A DNA stretch of 64,000 nt from Brumimicrobium aurantiacum (GCF_003402975.1 NZ_QURB01000005.1:1-64000); one strand, 5' to 3'. Positions 17,833 through 27,386 are shown, counted from the first letter of the stretch. Program-made: numbers and translations. Notes: generated by a model from the letters alone, not told the origin.

Positions 17833-20703
17833 CTATTGCTTCACAACTTTAAAAGTTTTATGACCTTCATTGTTATAAATTCTTAATGTATAAACACCGT
17901 TTTCAAGATGACCTATTGATAAAGTCGCCTCCGAGGCATTGTTTAAAGATTGGTTTTCAACCAATACAACACGTCCATTCATGTCAAGCATTTCAACCTT
18001 CAATTCTGAAGCATTGGATGGGTTAACAACGTTTAGCAATGTTGTTGCAGGATTAGGGTAAACTGAAAGATCAGCAAACATTTCTCCTTCAATTGATAAA
18101 TAATCACAGTCTGGCCTTACAGTCACCTCAACAATTGAAGTATCCGCTGGACAAACTCCGTTATCTGCTATGTATTCATAATTATAACTTCCTGGAATAT
18201 TTGCAGCTATCGACTGAGAACCTACCAAAGTTCCTTGGTAATCATACCATTCACCTCCTAGATCAACATTCCCTGATAAGGCTCCAAACAAATTCACTGG
18301 TTCATTTTGACAAACTTCAACTACACCGTCTTCACCTGCTCTAGACAAATCAAAAACATTAATTGTAGCAGTTGTAGTATCAAAACATACATAACGTTCT
18401 ACGTAGTAAACTTCGTAAGAACCTGGCGCTAGATAATCAAAGTTAAACACAGAATCTTGCGTTACAAATGTTGGTTCAGAAGGGAAAGTCCAGAAACCAG
18501 TTCCATTAGGCTTTGTAATTAGTCCATTATTCAAATCAAGAGTATCTTCTAACCTACAAATGTCAATTGAACCATCGATTCCTCCTAAACTTACACAGTC
18601 ATCAACTCTTACTTCATCCAATAAGATATCATTATATTGAGCCAATGAATTTGGGAAAGTTTGATTAACCATAAATCTTACCTGAATAATATTACCTTGA
18701 AATTGTGTTAAATCAAAATTTGTAAACATCCATTCTGTATCGTCCCCCATTAATGTATCCAACAAGTTCCAATTCGTTCCGTCAAACACTTCGATAATTA
18801 AAGGAACATTATCTCCAGGGTTATTTGTATTGTTACTAAACCATTCAAAAGAAAGATAAGGATTTGACAATTGAGAAATATCAATTTCAGGAGTCACCAA
18901 CATCATACTATCCGGTGTTGTTGAAGAACCATCAGCCCATGCGTAAGTTCCAGCAGCTCTACCATTATTCGTTGCTCCATAACCCGGAGTTCCAGAGAAT
19001 TTCCAGAAGTTATTTGCACTTGTACTTGTATTATTTGATAGATTTTCCCAACATTGTGGCAGCACAGCATTATCAAATGCTTCATAGTATGGAGCTACAG
19101 CTATCCCACAATCAGTAAATTGAGAAAAAGGTCCTCTCCAAGCACTTGAATCACCCGATCCACAATCTGTCATTACATAAAAATCATATTGTGTACTCGG
19201 ATTTAATCCTGAAATGACAGTTGGATTAGTACTAGTACTTGTCAATTGACCAGAACCCTGAACAAATCCAGTTGTACCGTATTCGATAATCCACTCAGTT
19301 GCACCATTAAGCTCAGTCCACTCTAACTCAACCGATGTAGTTGTAACCTCAACCGTATCAATATCTGTTGGAGGCAAACATGAAGGCGGAGTGATAATTT
19401 CTAATGTAAAGTCAGCTGCCGACCCCCAAGTTTCGCTACTACAAGGTAATGTATTTGCGTTCGCATACTCACCTCTTACTCTCATACGATAAGTTCCTAC
19501 TGGAGTTCCAGCTGGAATAGTAATTTGTTGCGTCATAATAGAAGAACCATAAGAAGTAGAAACCATTTCTGTTGCGTGATCAAACACAAAATCATTGTTC
19601 CAGTCAACCCACGCTCTTACGGTGTAACTATAAGTGGTTGGATCATAAGAGGAATTTAAATCAAAAGTAAGTGTCTCATAAGCCTGTAACACCTGCGCTG
19701 TCTCATCAGTAAACCCACCTGCCGGGTAAGAAGTAGCAGTATGTGAAACATCTGCAATTGCACCATAGGTTTCAATTAATGAAAGAAATTCTGATGTGCT
19801 TGTGTAAACTGGTAAACAATATGTATTTGAAAAAGCATAAGGGCCACTCCAAAAACTTTCATCACCACCACCACAATCTGTTTGAACATAGAACTCATAT
19901 TCAGTTGATGGTGTAATGGTAATTGTTAATGGATTACTATTCGTACCAGTAGATTGACCTATATGCGCTCCTGTACCTACGGCAAAACCAGGCGCTCCCC
20001 ATTCTACATTCCACGTCGAAGCACCATTATTCTCAGTCCATGTTAAGTCAGCAGAAGTTGCAGAAACATTAGACACAGCCAAATCAGTTGGTTCGTGACA
20101 AGTAATTGGATTCGCTATTCTAACTTCATCCAACAGAATATCATTATAAAATGCTGAAGAGGAAGTTACAGTTTGATTTGACCTAAAACGAACTTTAATA
20201 AGATTACTTCCTGAATACGCACTCAAGTCATAATATTCTGTTTTCCATAGTGGATCATCCCCCATCAAGGTATCCAAATCATCCCAATTCGTACCATCAT
20301 ATACTTCAATAATCAATGGAACATTATCACCAGGATTATTTGTATTGTTACTAAACCATTCGAAAGAAAGTTCTGGACTTGTTAATCCTGAGACGTCTAT
20401 CTCTGGAGTTACTAATTCAACATTTGCTACCTCTGGAGTAGACCCATCATTCCAAGCATAAGAACCTGCAGGTCGTCCATTTGCAGTCGCTCCATATCCG
20501 GGAGCTCCTGAGAATTTCCAGAAGGCTGATGTACCTGTACCTGAGGAATTATTTTCCCAACATGAAGGCAATGCCCCTCCAGAAAAGCTCTCTGTCCAAG
20601 GAGCTACCTCAGCTGTACACTGAGCATTGGATGTTGTTGCGAAAGACGCTGCTGCCAATAAAGACAGGCCAACCCCTTTCATTTTTTTGTAAAAATTATT
20701 CAT
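17833..20703 (-). CDS. T9SS-exported protein with two MAM-like domains, GEVED-like and FN3
   Basis: The 956-residue protein begins with a signal peptide (MNNFYKKMKGVGLSLLAAA...NAQ) nearly identical to that of the protein at 14759-17638. Modules: MAM-like (about 30-200), FN3, GEVED-like (WNNDFVFDHATEMV, with a diverged AADFTLEI ending), FN3, MAM-like, two Ig-like repeats, and a T9SS sorting domain ending TFKVVKQ. It is the first gene of the five-gene tandem array. The pair at 14759 and 17833 share whole architecture and 5' leader, so they are the most recent duplication by organisation. Function unknown. Confidence 0.88.
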   Translation of the reverse strand: MNNFYKKMKGVGLSLLAAASFATTSNAQCTAEVAPWTESFSGGALPSCWENNSSGTGTSAFWKFSGAPGYGATANGRPAGSYAWNDGSTPEVANVELVTPEIDVSGLTSPELSFEWFSNNTNNPGDNVPLIIEVYDGTNWDDLDTLMGDDPLWKTEYYDLSAYSGSNLIKVRFRSNQTVTSSSAFYNDILLDEVRIANPITCHEPTDLAVSNVSATSADLTWTENNGASTWNVEWGAPGFAVGTGAHIGQSTGTNSNPLTITITPSTEYEFYVQTDCGGGDESFWSGPYAFSNTYCLPVYTSTSEFLSLIETYGAIADVSHTATSYPAGGFTDETAQVLQAYETLTFDLNSSYDPTTYSYTVRAWVDWNNDFVFDHATEMVSTSYGSSIMTQQITIPAGTPVGTYRMRVRGEYANANTLPCSSETWGSAADFTLEIITPPSCLPPTDIDTVEVTTTSVELEWTELNGATEWIIEYGTTGFVQGSGQLTSTSTNPTVISGLNPSTQYDFYVMTDCGSGDSSAWRGPFSQFTDCGIAVAPYYEAFDNAVLPQCWENLSNNTSTSANNFWKFSGTPGYGATNNGRAAGTYAWADGSSTTPDSMMLVTPEIDISQLSNPYLSFEWFSNNTNNPGDNVPLIIEVFDGTNWNLLDTLMGDDTEWMFTNFDLTQFQGNIIQVRFMVNQTFPNSLAQYNDILLDEVRVDDCVSLGGIDGSIDICRLEDTLDLNNGLITKPNGTGFWTFPSEPTFVTQDSVFNFDYLAPGSYEVYYVERYVCFDTTTATINVFDLSRAGEDGVVEVCQNEPVNLFGALSGNVDLGGEWYDYQGTLVGSQSIAANIPGSYNYEYIADNGVCPADTSIVEVTVRPDCDYLSIEGEMFADLSVYPNPATTLLNVVNPSNASELKVEMLDMNGRVVLVENQSLNNASEATLSIGHLENGVYTLRIYNNEGHKTFKVVKQ

Positions 20704-20843
20704 AAATCGCGTGTTTTAAAATTATAATAATTTTACTAAAGTAATTGTTTTTTTAATATTAACAAACAATTTAGCAAATGATTTAACGAGGAGTAATAGC
20801 TCGTTTAGCGATGAAATTAAGCCATTCATCTAAAACATCTAAT

Positions 20844-20885
20844 AAAAAAGCCCTTTCCAGACAATATTCTGAAAAAGGCTTTTTT
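20844..20885. terminator. Terminator between the TonB receptor and the T9SS array
   Basis: AAAAAGCC at 20845-20852 pairs with GGCTTTTT, extended inward by TTT/AAA and CAGA/TCTG with two mismatches. A- and T-runs flank both sides, so it can act in either direction, but its natural role is to end the leftward TonB receptor transcript. Confidence 0.8.
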
Positions 20886-20933
20886 AATTTTTTTTACAAA
20901 ATCCTAAAAATGAAAGTTGTTTTATTTGTCGTG

Positions 20934-23414
20934 CTATAATTTTATTAACAATCTCACTAAAAAGTTTCTTCCTGCTTGTGGATAATAAAAGTTTTCTTGA
21001 GTTCTTGAGCCATCAACAAGGTATGAAAAAGTATAACCATTGTTTTCATACAGCTCATTAAAAACATTATTTACGCGACCTCCAACTGTTAATTCTTTTA
21101 TTCCAAAAGCGCTGAAAGTGTATGAAACATCTAAGTGACTTACGAAGTAGGCGTCCATTGCACGATCTTCATTAGATGTATTATCCAAATATTGTTTTCC
21201 AACATATTTACTCATTAAACTCACTCTCATTCCTTTTACTGGAGCATAATTCAATGTCAACCCCGCGATAAAAGATGGAGAAAATGCCAAATCAGTCGTC
21301 TCATGTAAAATTTCTTCTTGTTCCAGAGTATTGAACGAAGCATCATAACTATCTACATACTCTATAAAGTTGTGGATTTTATTTTGACTCATTGAAAGGT
21401 TACCTGTAATTCCAAGTTTTTTGAACATTTGGTAACCACCTTCAAGCTCTAATCCTAACCTGTAACTATCCTCTACATTTGTTCGGGTGTACCCACCAAC
21501 ATCATTGATTTCTCCTGTTAATACTAACTGATTCTCATACTGCATATGATAAACATTAGCATTAAAGAAAGCTTTCTTCACATTCATTTTATACCCTGCT
21601 TCTAAATTGTAAAGCACTTCATGTGAAGGTCTGTTTTCAACTGTTTTCTCTCTAAAATCTTTACGTACCGGTTCACGATTTGCTATCGCATAAGATGCAT
21701 AAAGCGATTGATTTTCTTTTAATCGGTAAGACAAACCTGCTTTTGGATTGAAGAAGTTGTAATAAACACTTTGTCCTATTTCTTCTATATTACCATTCAC
21801 TTCATCTATACCTAAAAAAGAATAGTCAATATGTCTGTATTGTAAATCAGCAAAAAATGTGAACTTTTTCCATTCATAACTAGATTTTGCATAAAGATTA
21901 CCATCGTACTTAGTTGAAGAGTTGTTATAGTAATCATCTCCTTTTTCATTATTTGGCATATACTCTGCCCAAATGACTTCACCAAAATGATCTCCAACAT
22001 ATTTATTTAAACCACCACCTAACACAAAATCAAAACCTTTGAAATTATCGTAGTTAATATTAAAGATACCACCACCAAAATGATTATCGAGCCATCTTCT
22101 TCTAATTAAATCCATGCTTGTTATGGTTTCAGAATTTACTACTATCGGGTCAAAGCCATATTGTGCAAAGTCATCATCATTTTCATAATTCTCGTAATAA
22201 CCTGCTCCTCTCGTATAATGTGCTGCGGCTTTTAAATACCAATTTTTATTGAATTGATATCCATAATGCAATTGGTAGTGATCTTGCTGATAATTATCTG
22301 TTTCATTATCATAGGTATAAGCGTTATACGTTCTTCCTGATGTCAATAAATTATCCAACTCATCATCAGACAAACCATTTCTAGCTGCATAATCCATCAT
22401 TGCTTGTTCATCTCCCTCTATTCTACTTTCTGGAGTTCCATACCACGCTTGGTAAGTCTTTTCCTTACCACTAAAAATATTCAACCTTAGCGTCGATTTC
22501 TTTCCATGATAAGCTCCCGAAAGGAAAAAGGATTTTAGGTCTGAACTCGCTCTATCAATATATCCATCTGATTTAATTCTTGACAATCGAGCGTCAACAG
22601 TAAATTTATTGTTGATCATTCCTGTACCAACATTCACCGAATTTCTGATTGTATTGAATGAACCTCCTGAATTGTCAATTACAGCATAAGGTTCTTGCTT
22701 CAACTTGTTGGTTGCAATATTAATACTTGCCCCAAAAGCACCAGAACCGTTTGTAGAAGTTCCAACTCCACGTTGCACCTGCATACTTGAAATTGAAGAA
22801 GAAAAATCAGGCATATTTACCCAGAAAACTCCTTGAGATTCCCCATCATTCATTGGAATACCATCAACGGTAACATTTGTTCTTGTCGGATCTACACCTC
22901 TAATTCGGTACCCCGTGTATCCAACTCCTGCTCCAGCATCTGAAGTCACAACAGTTGAAGGTGTTGAACCTAGCAAATAAGGCAAATCTTGACCATAATT
23001 TTGCTTTTCAATGTCCTCCTCACTGATATTGGTGTAAGTCGTCGGCGTATTTTTATTCGCTCTTACGGCCCTTACATCAATCCCTTCTTGCATTAGCACA
23101 TAGGTATTCAACTCAAAATTTACCACCTTACTTTCAGTAAGCTGAACTGTTTTCGACATTGTTTCATACCCAAAAAAGCTGGCCTTCAACTCATAGGTTC
23201 CTTTGCTAAGGTTTGTAATTTTGTAACTCCCTTCTGACAAGGAGATAGCACCGGTTCTTTCGCCAACAACAGTGATTTTAGCACCTTCCAAGGCTTCACC
23301 ATAATCGTTTTTAACTTTTCCGGAAATTTGCAATTGTGCGATTGCACTCGATGACAGCAACAATGCCGCTGTTAAGGCTTTCATAACATTTCTTGTTTTC
23401 ATGTTTTTAAACAT
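20934..23414 (-). CDS. TPP-riboswitch-controlled TonB-dependent outer-membrane receptor
   Basis: The 826-residue receptor has a signal peptide (MKTRNVMKALTAALLLSSSAIAQ region), a carboxypeptidase-regulatory-like domain at about 30-115 (ISGKVKNDYGEALEGAKITVVG), a plug domain (YRIRGVDPTRTNVTVDGIPMND) and a 22-strand-type barrel ending YPQAGRNFLVRLLIKL. The mRNA leader carries a TPP riboswitch, so the receptor is expected to import thiamin or a precursor using TonB energy; energy transducers are encoded elsewhere in the window at 33861 and 50868. Thiamin-regulated receptors of this kind are known in Bacteroidota. A second in-frame ATG at 23402 is an alternative start. Confidence 0.92.
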   Translation of the reverse strand: MFKNMKTRNVMKALTAALLLSSSAIAQLQISGKVKNDYGEALEGAKITVVGERTGAISLSEGSYKITNLSKGTYELKASFFGYETMSKTVQLTESKVVNFELNTYVLMQEGIDVRAVRANKNTPTTYTNISEEDIEKQNYGQDLPYLLGSTPSTVVTSDAGAGVGYTGYRIRGVDPTRTNVTVDGIPMNDGESQGVFWVNMPDFSSSISSMQVQRGVGTSTNGSGAFGASINIATNKLKQEPYAVIDNSGGSFNTIRNSVNVGTGMINNKFTVDARLSRIKSDGYIDRASSDLKSFFLSGAYHGKKSTLRLNIFSGKEKTYQAWYGTPESRIEGDEQAMMDYAARNGLSDDELDNLLTSGRTYNAYTYDNETDNYQQDHYQLHYGYQFNKNWYLKAAAHYTRGAGYYENYENDDDFAQYGFDPIVVNSETITSMDLIRRRWLDNHFGGGIFNINYDNFKGFDFVLGGGLNKYVGDHFGEVIWAEYMPNNEKGDDYYNNSSTKYDGNLYAKSSYEWKKFTFFADLQYRHIDYSFLGIDEVNGNIEEIGQSVYYNFFNPKAGLSYRLKENQSLYASYAIANREPVRKDFREKTVENRPSHEVLYNLEAGYKMNVKKAFFNANVYHMQYENQLVLTGEINDVGGYTRTNVEDSYRLGLELEGGYQMFKKLGITGNLSMSQNKIHNFIEYVDSYDASFNTLEQEEILHETTDLAFSPSFIAGLTLNYAPVKGMRVSLMSKYVGKQYLDNTSNEDRAMDAYFVSHLDVSYTFSAFGIKELTVGGRVNNVFNELYENNGYTFSYLVDGSRTQENFYYPQAGRNFLVRLLIKL

Positions 23415-23418
23415 TTAA

Positions 23419-23470
23419 CAAGAATCAGGGGCTAATTCTTGGATTTATAATCCTCCGATAATGATCGGAG
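23419..23470 (-). promoter_or_regulatory. Two hairpins between the TPP aptamer and the start codon
   Basis: CTCCGAT at 23453-23459 pairs with ATCGGAG at 23464-23470 around an AATG loop, and CAAGAAT at 23419-23425 pairs with ATTCTTG at 23435-23441. The second hairpin ends only five bases before ATG 23414. There is no T-run, so a translational expression platform that hides the ribosome entry region is more likely than a terminator. The pairing with the aptamer is not resolved by eye. Confidence 0.5.
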
Positions 23471-23496
23471 TCGAATTAACTCTATTCATATTTAGT

Positions 23497-23583
23497 CATC
23501 TTCCCGCCGCAGGTACTAGCCTGATCCGGTTCAATGGGTGTAATCTCAGTCCGTCGTTAAACAGACACCCCTTAGAGACGGCG
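23497..23583 (-). ncRNA. TPP riboswitch (THI element)
   Basis: On the minus strand the conserved THI blocks appear in order: GGGGTG, then CTGAGAT, ACCC, TGAACCGGATCAGG, TAGTACCTGCG and GGGAA. These form the pyrimidine- and pyrophosphate-sensing arms of the aptamer. It sits directly upstream of the TonB-dependent receptor and downstream of a perfect -7 promoter element, so TPP should repress uptake-receptor synthesis. Confidence 0.96.
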
Positions 23584-23591
23584 CAAATATA
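23584..23591 (-). promoter_or_regulatory. -7 promoter element for the TPP-riboswitch transcript
   Basis: TATATTTG on the minus strand fits TAnnTTTG exactly and abuts the 5' end of the riboswitch, giving the expected distance to a transcription start at the first aptamer bases. This placement makes it more credible than an isolated match. Confidence 0.65.
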
Positions 23592-23606
23592 TAAAGTTAA
23601 TCTTAA

Positions 23607-24056
23607 CTAATTAAAAATCTCCTTCACCTTTTTATTACGGTAATTAAAAATCTCTTGAACTTTGGACTTTACCAATAAGGCATGGGCGATTTTACCGATA
23701 AAACCAAGCGGTAAGACATAGGTTAAAACATCTTCCATTTCAACTCCTCCGTTTACAACTTTAAAATGATGTTCATGGTGCCAGATTTTGTAGGGTCCTT
23801 TTCGTTGCTCATCCACAAAATAGGACTGGTGCTTTACATGTGTGATTTCAGTGATCCAATTCATTGGAATATTTAATAGAGGTTTAACAGTATATTCTAT
23901 CATTAATCCTTCGTACATCTCTAAAGGAATTTCATTTTTCACATCAAACCCCATATAATCAGGTGTAATCTTCTTAAGATTAGCAGGAGAAGAAAAAAAC
24001 TTCCAACACGTATCAATATCCGTTGGTATAAATTGTTTATGCTTAAGTTGAAACAT
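23607..24056 (-). CDS. SRPBCC-family ligand-binding protein
   Basis: I choose ATG 24056 (MFQLKHKQFIPTDIDTCWKFFSS), which gives the standard start of the helix-grip fold; the longer frame adds 11 unrelated residues. The roughly 149-residue protein matches the START/polyketide-cyclase-like superfamily: an initial strand with a D..C/W.FFS.P.NL..ITP motif, a central W-rich sheet (NWITEITHVKHQSYFVDEQ) and a final long helix (KVQEIFNYRNKKVKEIF). It is cytosolic with no signal peptide. Members bind hydrophobic ligands; the ligand here is unknown. It is transcribed leftward ahead of the TPP receptor promoter, with no evident functional link. Confidence 0.82.
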   Translation of the reverse strand: MFQLKHKQFIPTDIDTCWKFFSSPANLKKITPDYMGFDVKNEIPLEMYEGLMIEYTVKPLLNIPMNWITEITHVKHQSYFVDEQRKGPYKIWHHEHHFKVVNGGVEMEDVLTYVLPLGFIGKIAHALLVKSKVQEIFNYRNKKVKEIFN

Positions 24057-24198
24057 ATCTACTTTTCTATACAAACAGTCTAAATACAACTTTGTTCAAC
24101 AATAAAACTTCAAATTATAAAATTTTTTAAAACATAAGTCTTCAGTCCATTATATCAAATAATAATTGTATTTTAAAGACTTAAACAAAACTATATCT

Positions 24199-24351
24199 AT
24201 GTCTATATTAACGATAATACTTAATCTATTTATTCCGCCACTTTCTGTATTTCTACAACATGGTTTGGGCGGAAAATTTCTAATCAGTTTATTACTTACC
24301 TTCATCGGTTGGCTTCCTGGTGTTATTTACGCCTTCTATGTCACGAAATAG
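24199..24351 (+). CDS. YqaE/Pmp3-family small membrane peptide
   Basis: From ATG 24199 the 50-residue product is MSILTIILNLFIPPLSVFL... with two hydrophobic helices joined by a QHGLGGKF turn and ending PGVIYAFYVTK. The PPLSV(F/A)L motif in helix 1 and GWLPGVIYA in helix 2 are the signatures of Pmp3/YqaE proteins, which sit in the inner membrane and are associated with stress and membrane potential. An upstream ATG would add a polar 11-residue leader atypical for the family. Confidence 0.85.
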   Translation: MSILTIILNLFIPPLSVFLQHGLGGKFLISLLLTFIGWLPGVIYAFYVTK

Positions 24352-24437
24352 ATTTAGCATTGAACTGTAACCAATCATAAGTATTTCCTTTCCATAAAAT
24401 CTATAGAATCGATTTCGAATTTATTGATTCTGATCAT

Positions 24438-24445
24438 TATCTTTG
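24438..24445 (+). promoter_or_regulatory. Bacteroidota -7 promoter element
   Basis: TATCTTTG matches TAnnTTTG exactly and is followed by C as in the strong consensus; it lies 16 bases before ATG 24462 of the large exported protein. No convincing -33 element. Confidence 0.45.
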
Positions 24446-24461
24446 CATTAAAACGAATAGA

Positions 24462-26603
24462 ATGAGTAATTTTAAACATAGGTATTTCATTTTCAATCTA
24501 ATCTTACTTTTTTTCGTCATTCCGTTTAAATCTCAAGGTCAAATTAGTTCAGAAAAAATCAGGTTATTCTCTCAATTTTCTGAAGTCCAACTAATGATTG
24601 ATACAAATATTTACAAATACACTTTAGATCGCATATACATCGAAAACGAATGGAAACTACCTTTCGAATATTCAGATCCTGAACCAACTGTTGAATTCAG
24701 GGTATTTCCTAGAGGTATTGTAGAGGGTGAACCACAATGGAAGTTAACACCAAGTAATGATTATCAAATTTTAGATTCACTTAGTTTAAACGCAGAAGGT
24801 TACTATCAATTTAAAGTTAAATTTGCTGATCTCACAGACATCAGTTTTTTGAAAATTCAATTGGAACGTGAGGGCAAAGTACTATCTATACCTCTTTTCC
24901 AACACACCCATACTTACGCAACAATATACCCTGGTGAAAGTGATCTTTATATTGGAGATGAAAAAACATTTGAACTCGTTACAAATCACCCTGAAAACAT
25001 AGTCATCGATCCATTATGGAAACAAAAAGATGGGTATGAATTTAGAATTCACCGCAGTGATGGAAAAATTTGGATATCATTTATTCCCACTGAAACGGGA
25101 AATATAGAAATGGACTTTGTCATTAAGCTATATAGACCAAATTTAACTGGTAGAAGAGCTAAATACACCTTAGAAAAACAATCTTTCAATTTCAATGTAA
25201 AGGGATCAAGATTAAAGTTCTTGACCTTCGAAGATAAAGAAGTTATTTGGGAAAGAAACAATACAAAAGGAATTGAGTTACAAATTGACAATCACAGATT
25301 TCTAGCCATCAACAAAACTTATAGACTAGAAGCTACAGATCAAAAAGGAGGACCATTAATTGCCGAGCTTTATACTGTAAGACGATTAAGCAATGATAAA
25401 GTTTTGTGTATGTTTAGACCATACAATTATCACAAAATATCAACTGGCTATCTTTACATAAAAGATGGTGATGCACCTAAATTCATTACCAATATCAATA
25501 TCTTACCTGAGCCAAAAATCAATCAAGTAAGTATTCTAAGACAAGGTGGAAGTTGGGTAAAATCTAGGCAAGTATACCCAGGAGAAGTTGTTGAAATCAG
25601 ACTAGAAGGAGAAGGCTTAAGTAGAACTGATTTTCAATTTGAAGATTTAATAGACATTTCTAATGATAGCTTAATTAAAAACGAATCTGTAGCACATTAT
25701 TTATTAAAGGTTCCAATTGATATTAGAAAGAAAAGTATCAATATATATTCTGGAAACAAGAAAACCGGAGTAATGTTAGACATCATAGAATATCAACGTC
25801 CGAAAGAACTTGATTTTGTGATTATTGAATATGGTGGAACACCCGTAGTTGCAAAGGATGCTACACAACCGATCCTACATGAGTCAACAATAGGAGATGT
25901 AAACATTCAGTTTGACAATCAATACATTGATGATGCTTTTGAACTTTATGGAAAACAGTTTTTAGAGATTGAAGTACGTATCACAGACAATAATAACAAG
26001 TTAGTTGAGAAACAAATAATTGATGACATTGTAGTTTGTCCTGGATCAAACTCTCCAAGGAGCTTTTCTTATACAAGCTCAACGGGATGCATGAATCAAC
26101 CCATTTCCATTAATGATTATCTTTCTAACAAGACACATGCAATGGAAGATTGGGCGAAAATAGAACTCATTATTAAACACAGGAAGAACATATACGGTGG
26201 ACAAGGATACACCAGTCGTGTAGAGATCATAAAATCAAAATATGTCACGTTTGATGTTGATTTATCTATTCCAGCAGGATTAATCATCAAGAAAGTTGGA
26301 GAACCTGGATTTCCTGGGCTAAGTGGTATTTCTATTTCGATGTTAGCTCAATTCTCTTTTTATCAACGTGATGAAATTCAGAAATTACGTCCCTTCAAAA
26401 TTGGTTCTGGATTTTTAGCTAAGAACGCATTTAATTTCAATGAAAATGCAGAAAGAGATTTAGGAATTGTTGTCTTAGGCTCTGTATATCCAACGACAAA
26501 AAACCGAAGATTTAGTTTCCCCTTATATGCAGGAATGGGATATTTTTTGAATGAGTCTAAATTCTTCTTTTTGATTGGACCCGGAGTGAGTATCAACTTC
26601 TAA
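24462..26603 (+). CDS. Large exported protein of unknown family, beta-rich with barrel-like C-terminus
   Basis: The 713-residue protein has a signal peptide (ending FKSQGQ) and no T9SS sorting domain. The body is beta-rich with evenly spaced Ig-like segments (for example residues 150-245 and 250-350). A cysteine pair near residues 525-546 (IVVCPG ... TGCMNQP) may form a disulphide. The last 110 residues look like outer-membrane strands (FKIGSGFLAKNAFNFN, RDLGIVVLGSVYP, FPLYAGMGYFL, FFLIGPGVSINF), ending in an aromatic residue as barrel proteins do. I do not recognise a family. An outer-membrane-anchored periplasmic or surface scaffold is the best inference; it stands alone with its own promoter. 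Confidence 0.7.
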   Translation: MSNFKHRYFIFNLILLFFVIPFKSQGQISSEKIRLFSQFSEVQLMIDTNIYKYTLDRIYIENEWKLPFEYSDPEPTVEFRVFPRGIVEGEPQWKLTPSNDYQILDSLSLNAEGYYQFKVKFADLTDISFLKIQLEREGKVLSIPLFQHTHTYATIYPGESDLYIGDEKTFELVTNHPENIVIDPLWKQKDGYEFRIHRSDGKIWISFIPTETGNIEMDFVIKLYRPNLTGRRAKYTLEKQSFNFNVKGSRLKFLTFEDKEVIWERNNTKGIELQIDNHRFLAINKTYRLEATDQKGGPLIAELYTVRRLSNDKVLCMFRPYNYHKISTGYLYIKDGDAPKFITNINILPEPKINQVSILRQGGSWVKSRQVYPGEVVEIRLEGEGLSRTDFQFEDLIDISNDSLIKNESVAHYLLKVPIDIRKKSINIYSGNKKTGVMLDIIEYQRPKELDFVIIEYGGTPVVAKDATQPILHESTIGDVNIQFDNQYIDDAFELYGKQFLEIEVRITDNNNKLVEKQIIDDIVVCPGSNSPRSFSYTSSTGCMNQPISINDYLSNKTHAMEDWAKIELIIKHRKNIYGGQGYTSRVEIIKSKYVTFDVDLSIPAGLIIKKVGEPGFPGLSGISISMLAQFSFYQRDEIQKLRPFKIGSGFLAKNAFNFNENAERDLGIVVLGSVYPTTKNRRFSFPLYAGMGYFLNESKFFFLIGPGVSINF

Positions 26604-26629
26604 AACATATAAAATAGAACGCAAAAAAA

Positions 26630-26653
26630 GCAGTACTCCAATTGAAGTACTGC
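26630..26653. terminator. Terminator between convergent genes
   Basis: GCAGTACT at 26630-26637 pairs with AGTACTGC at 26646-26653. On the minus strand it is followed by seven T residues, so it ends the CoA-transferase transcript; it may also serve the rightward gene. Confidence 0.85.
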
Positions 26654-26676
26654 AATATCAACTCTATAGTATTTCC

Positions 26677-27375
26677 TTAGTCTTTTTGACGAACTGTCAC
26701 TTTTTCAATACGCTTTTCAAACTTATCTCCTTGAAAAATACGTTGAACGAAAATTCCAGGTGTATGAATTTCATTTGGATCAAGCTCACCAGCTGGAACT
26801 AGTTCTTCAACCTCAGCAATTGTGATTTTACCCGCCATTGCCATTACAGGATTAAAGTTTCTTGCCGTTCCTTTATAAATCAAGTTTCCTTCAGTATCAC
26901 CTTTCCATGCTTTTACAATTGCATAGTCTGCTGTTAATGCCGTTTCTAAAATATGAGGCTTACCATCAAAATCACGTACTTCTTTTCCTTCGGCTACTTC
27001 AGTTCCATAACCTGCAGGAGTAAAGAAAGCTGGTATCCCAACACCTCCAGCACGACATCTTTCAGCCAAAGAACCTTGAGGAATTAAGTCTACTTCTAAT
27101 TCTCCTGACAACATTTGACGTTCAAACTCATCATTTTCACCAACGTAAGAAGAAATCATTTTTTTAATTTGTTTCTTTTGTAGCAACAAACCTAAACCAA
27201 AATCATCAACACCTGCATTATTAGAGATACAAGTTAAATCATTCACTTCTTTCTTCACTAATTCAGCGATAGAGTTTTCTGGAATACCACATAATCCGAA
27301 ACCTCCGAGCATTAAAGTCATACCAGATTCAATACCTTCGCATGCTTTTTCTACGTTATCAACTGTTTTTTTCAT
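26677..27375 (-). CDS. scoA: 3-oxoacid (succinyl-CoA:acetoacetate type) CoA-transferase subunit A
   Basis: The 232-residue protein has the alpha-subunit signatures: [16 protein letters not shown] at the N-terminus, [15 protein letters not shown], and [20 protein letters not shown]. It transfers CoA between succinyl-CoA and acetoacetate as part of ketone-body and amino-acid degradation, together with a beta subunit holding the catalytic glutamate. The beta-subunit gene, normally adjacent, is absent on both sides here: upstream is penicillin-binding protein 1A, 11 bases away on the same strand, and downstream is a terminator. Subunit B must be encoded elsewhere, or the enzyme is not assembled. 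Confidence 0.93.
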   Translation of the reverse strand: MKKTVDNVEKACEGIESGMTLMLGGFGLCGIPENSIAELVKKEVNDLTCISNNAGVDDFGLGLLLQKKQIKKMISSYVGENDEFERQMLSGELEVDLIPQGSLAERCRAGGVGIPAFFTPAGYGTEVAEGKEVRDFDGKPHILETALTADYAIVKAWKGDTEGNLIYKGTARNFNPVMAMAGKITIAEVEELVPAGELDPNEIHTPGIFVQRIFQGDKFEKRIEKVTVRQKD

Positions 27376-27386
27376 ATATTTTCTTT

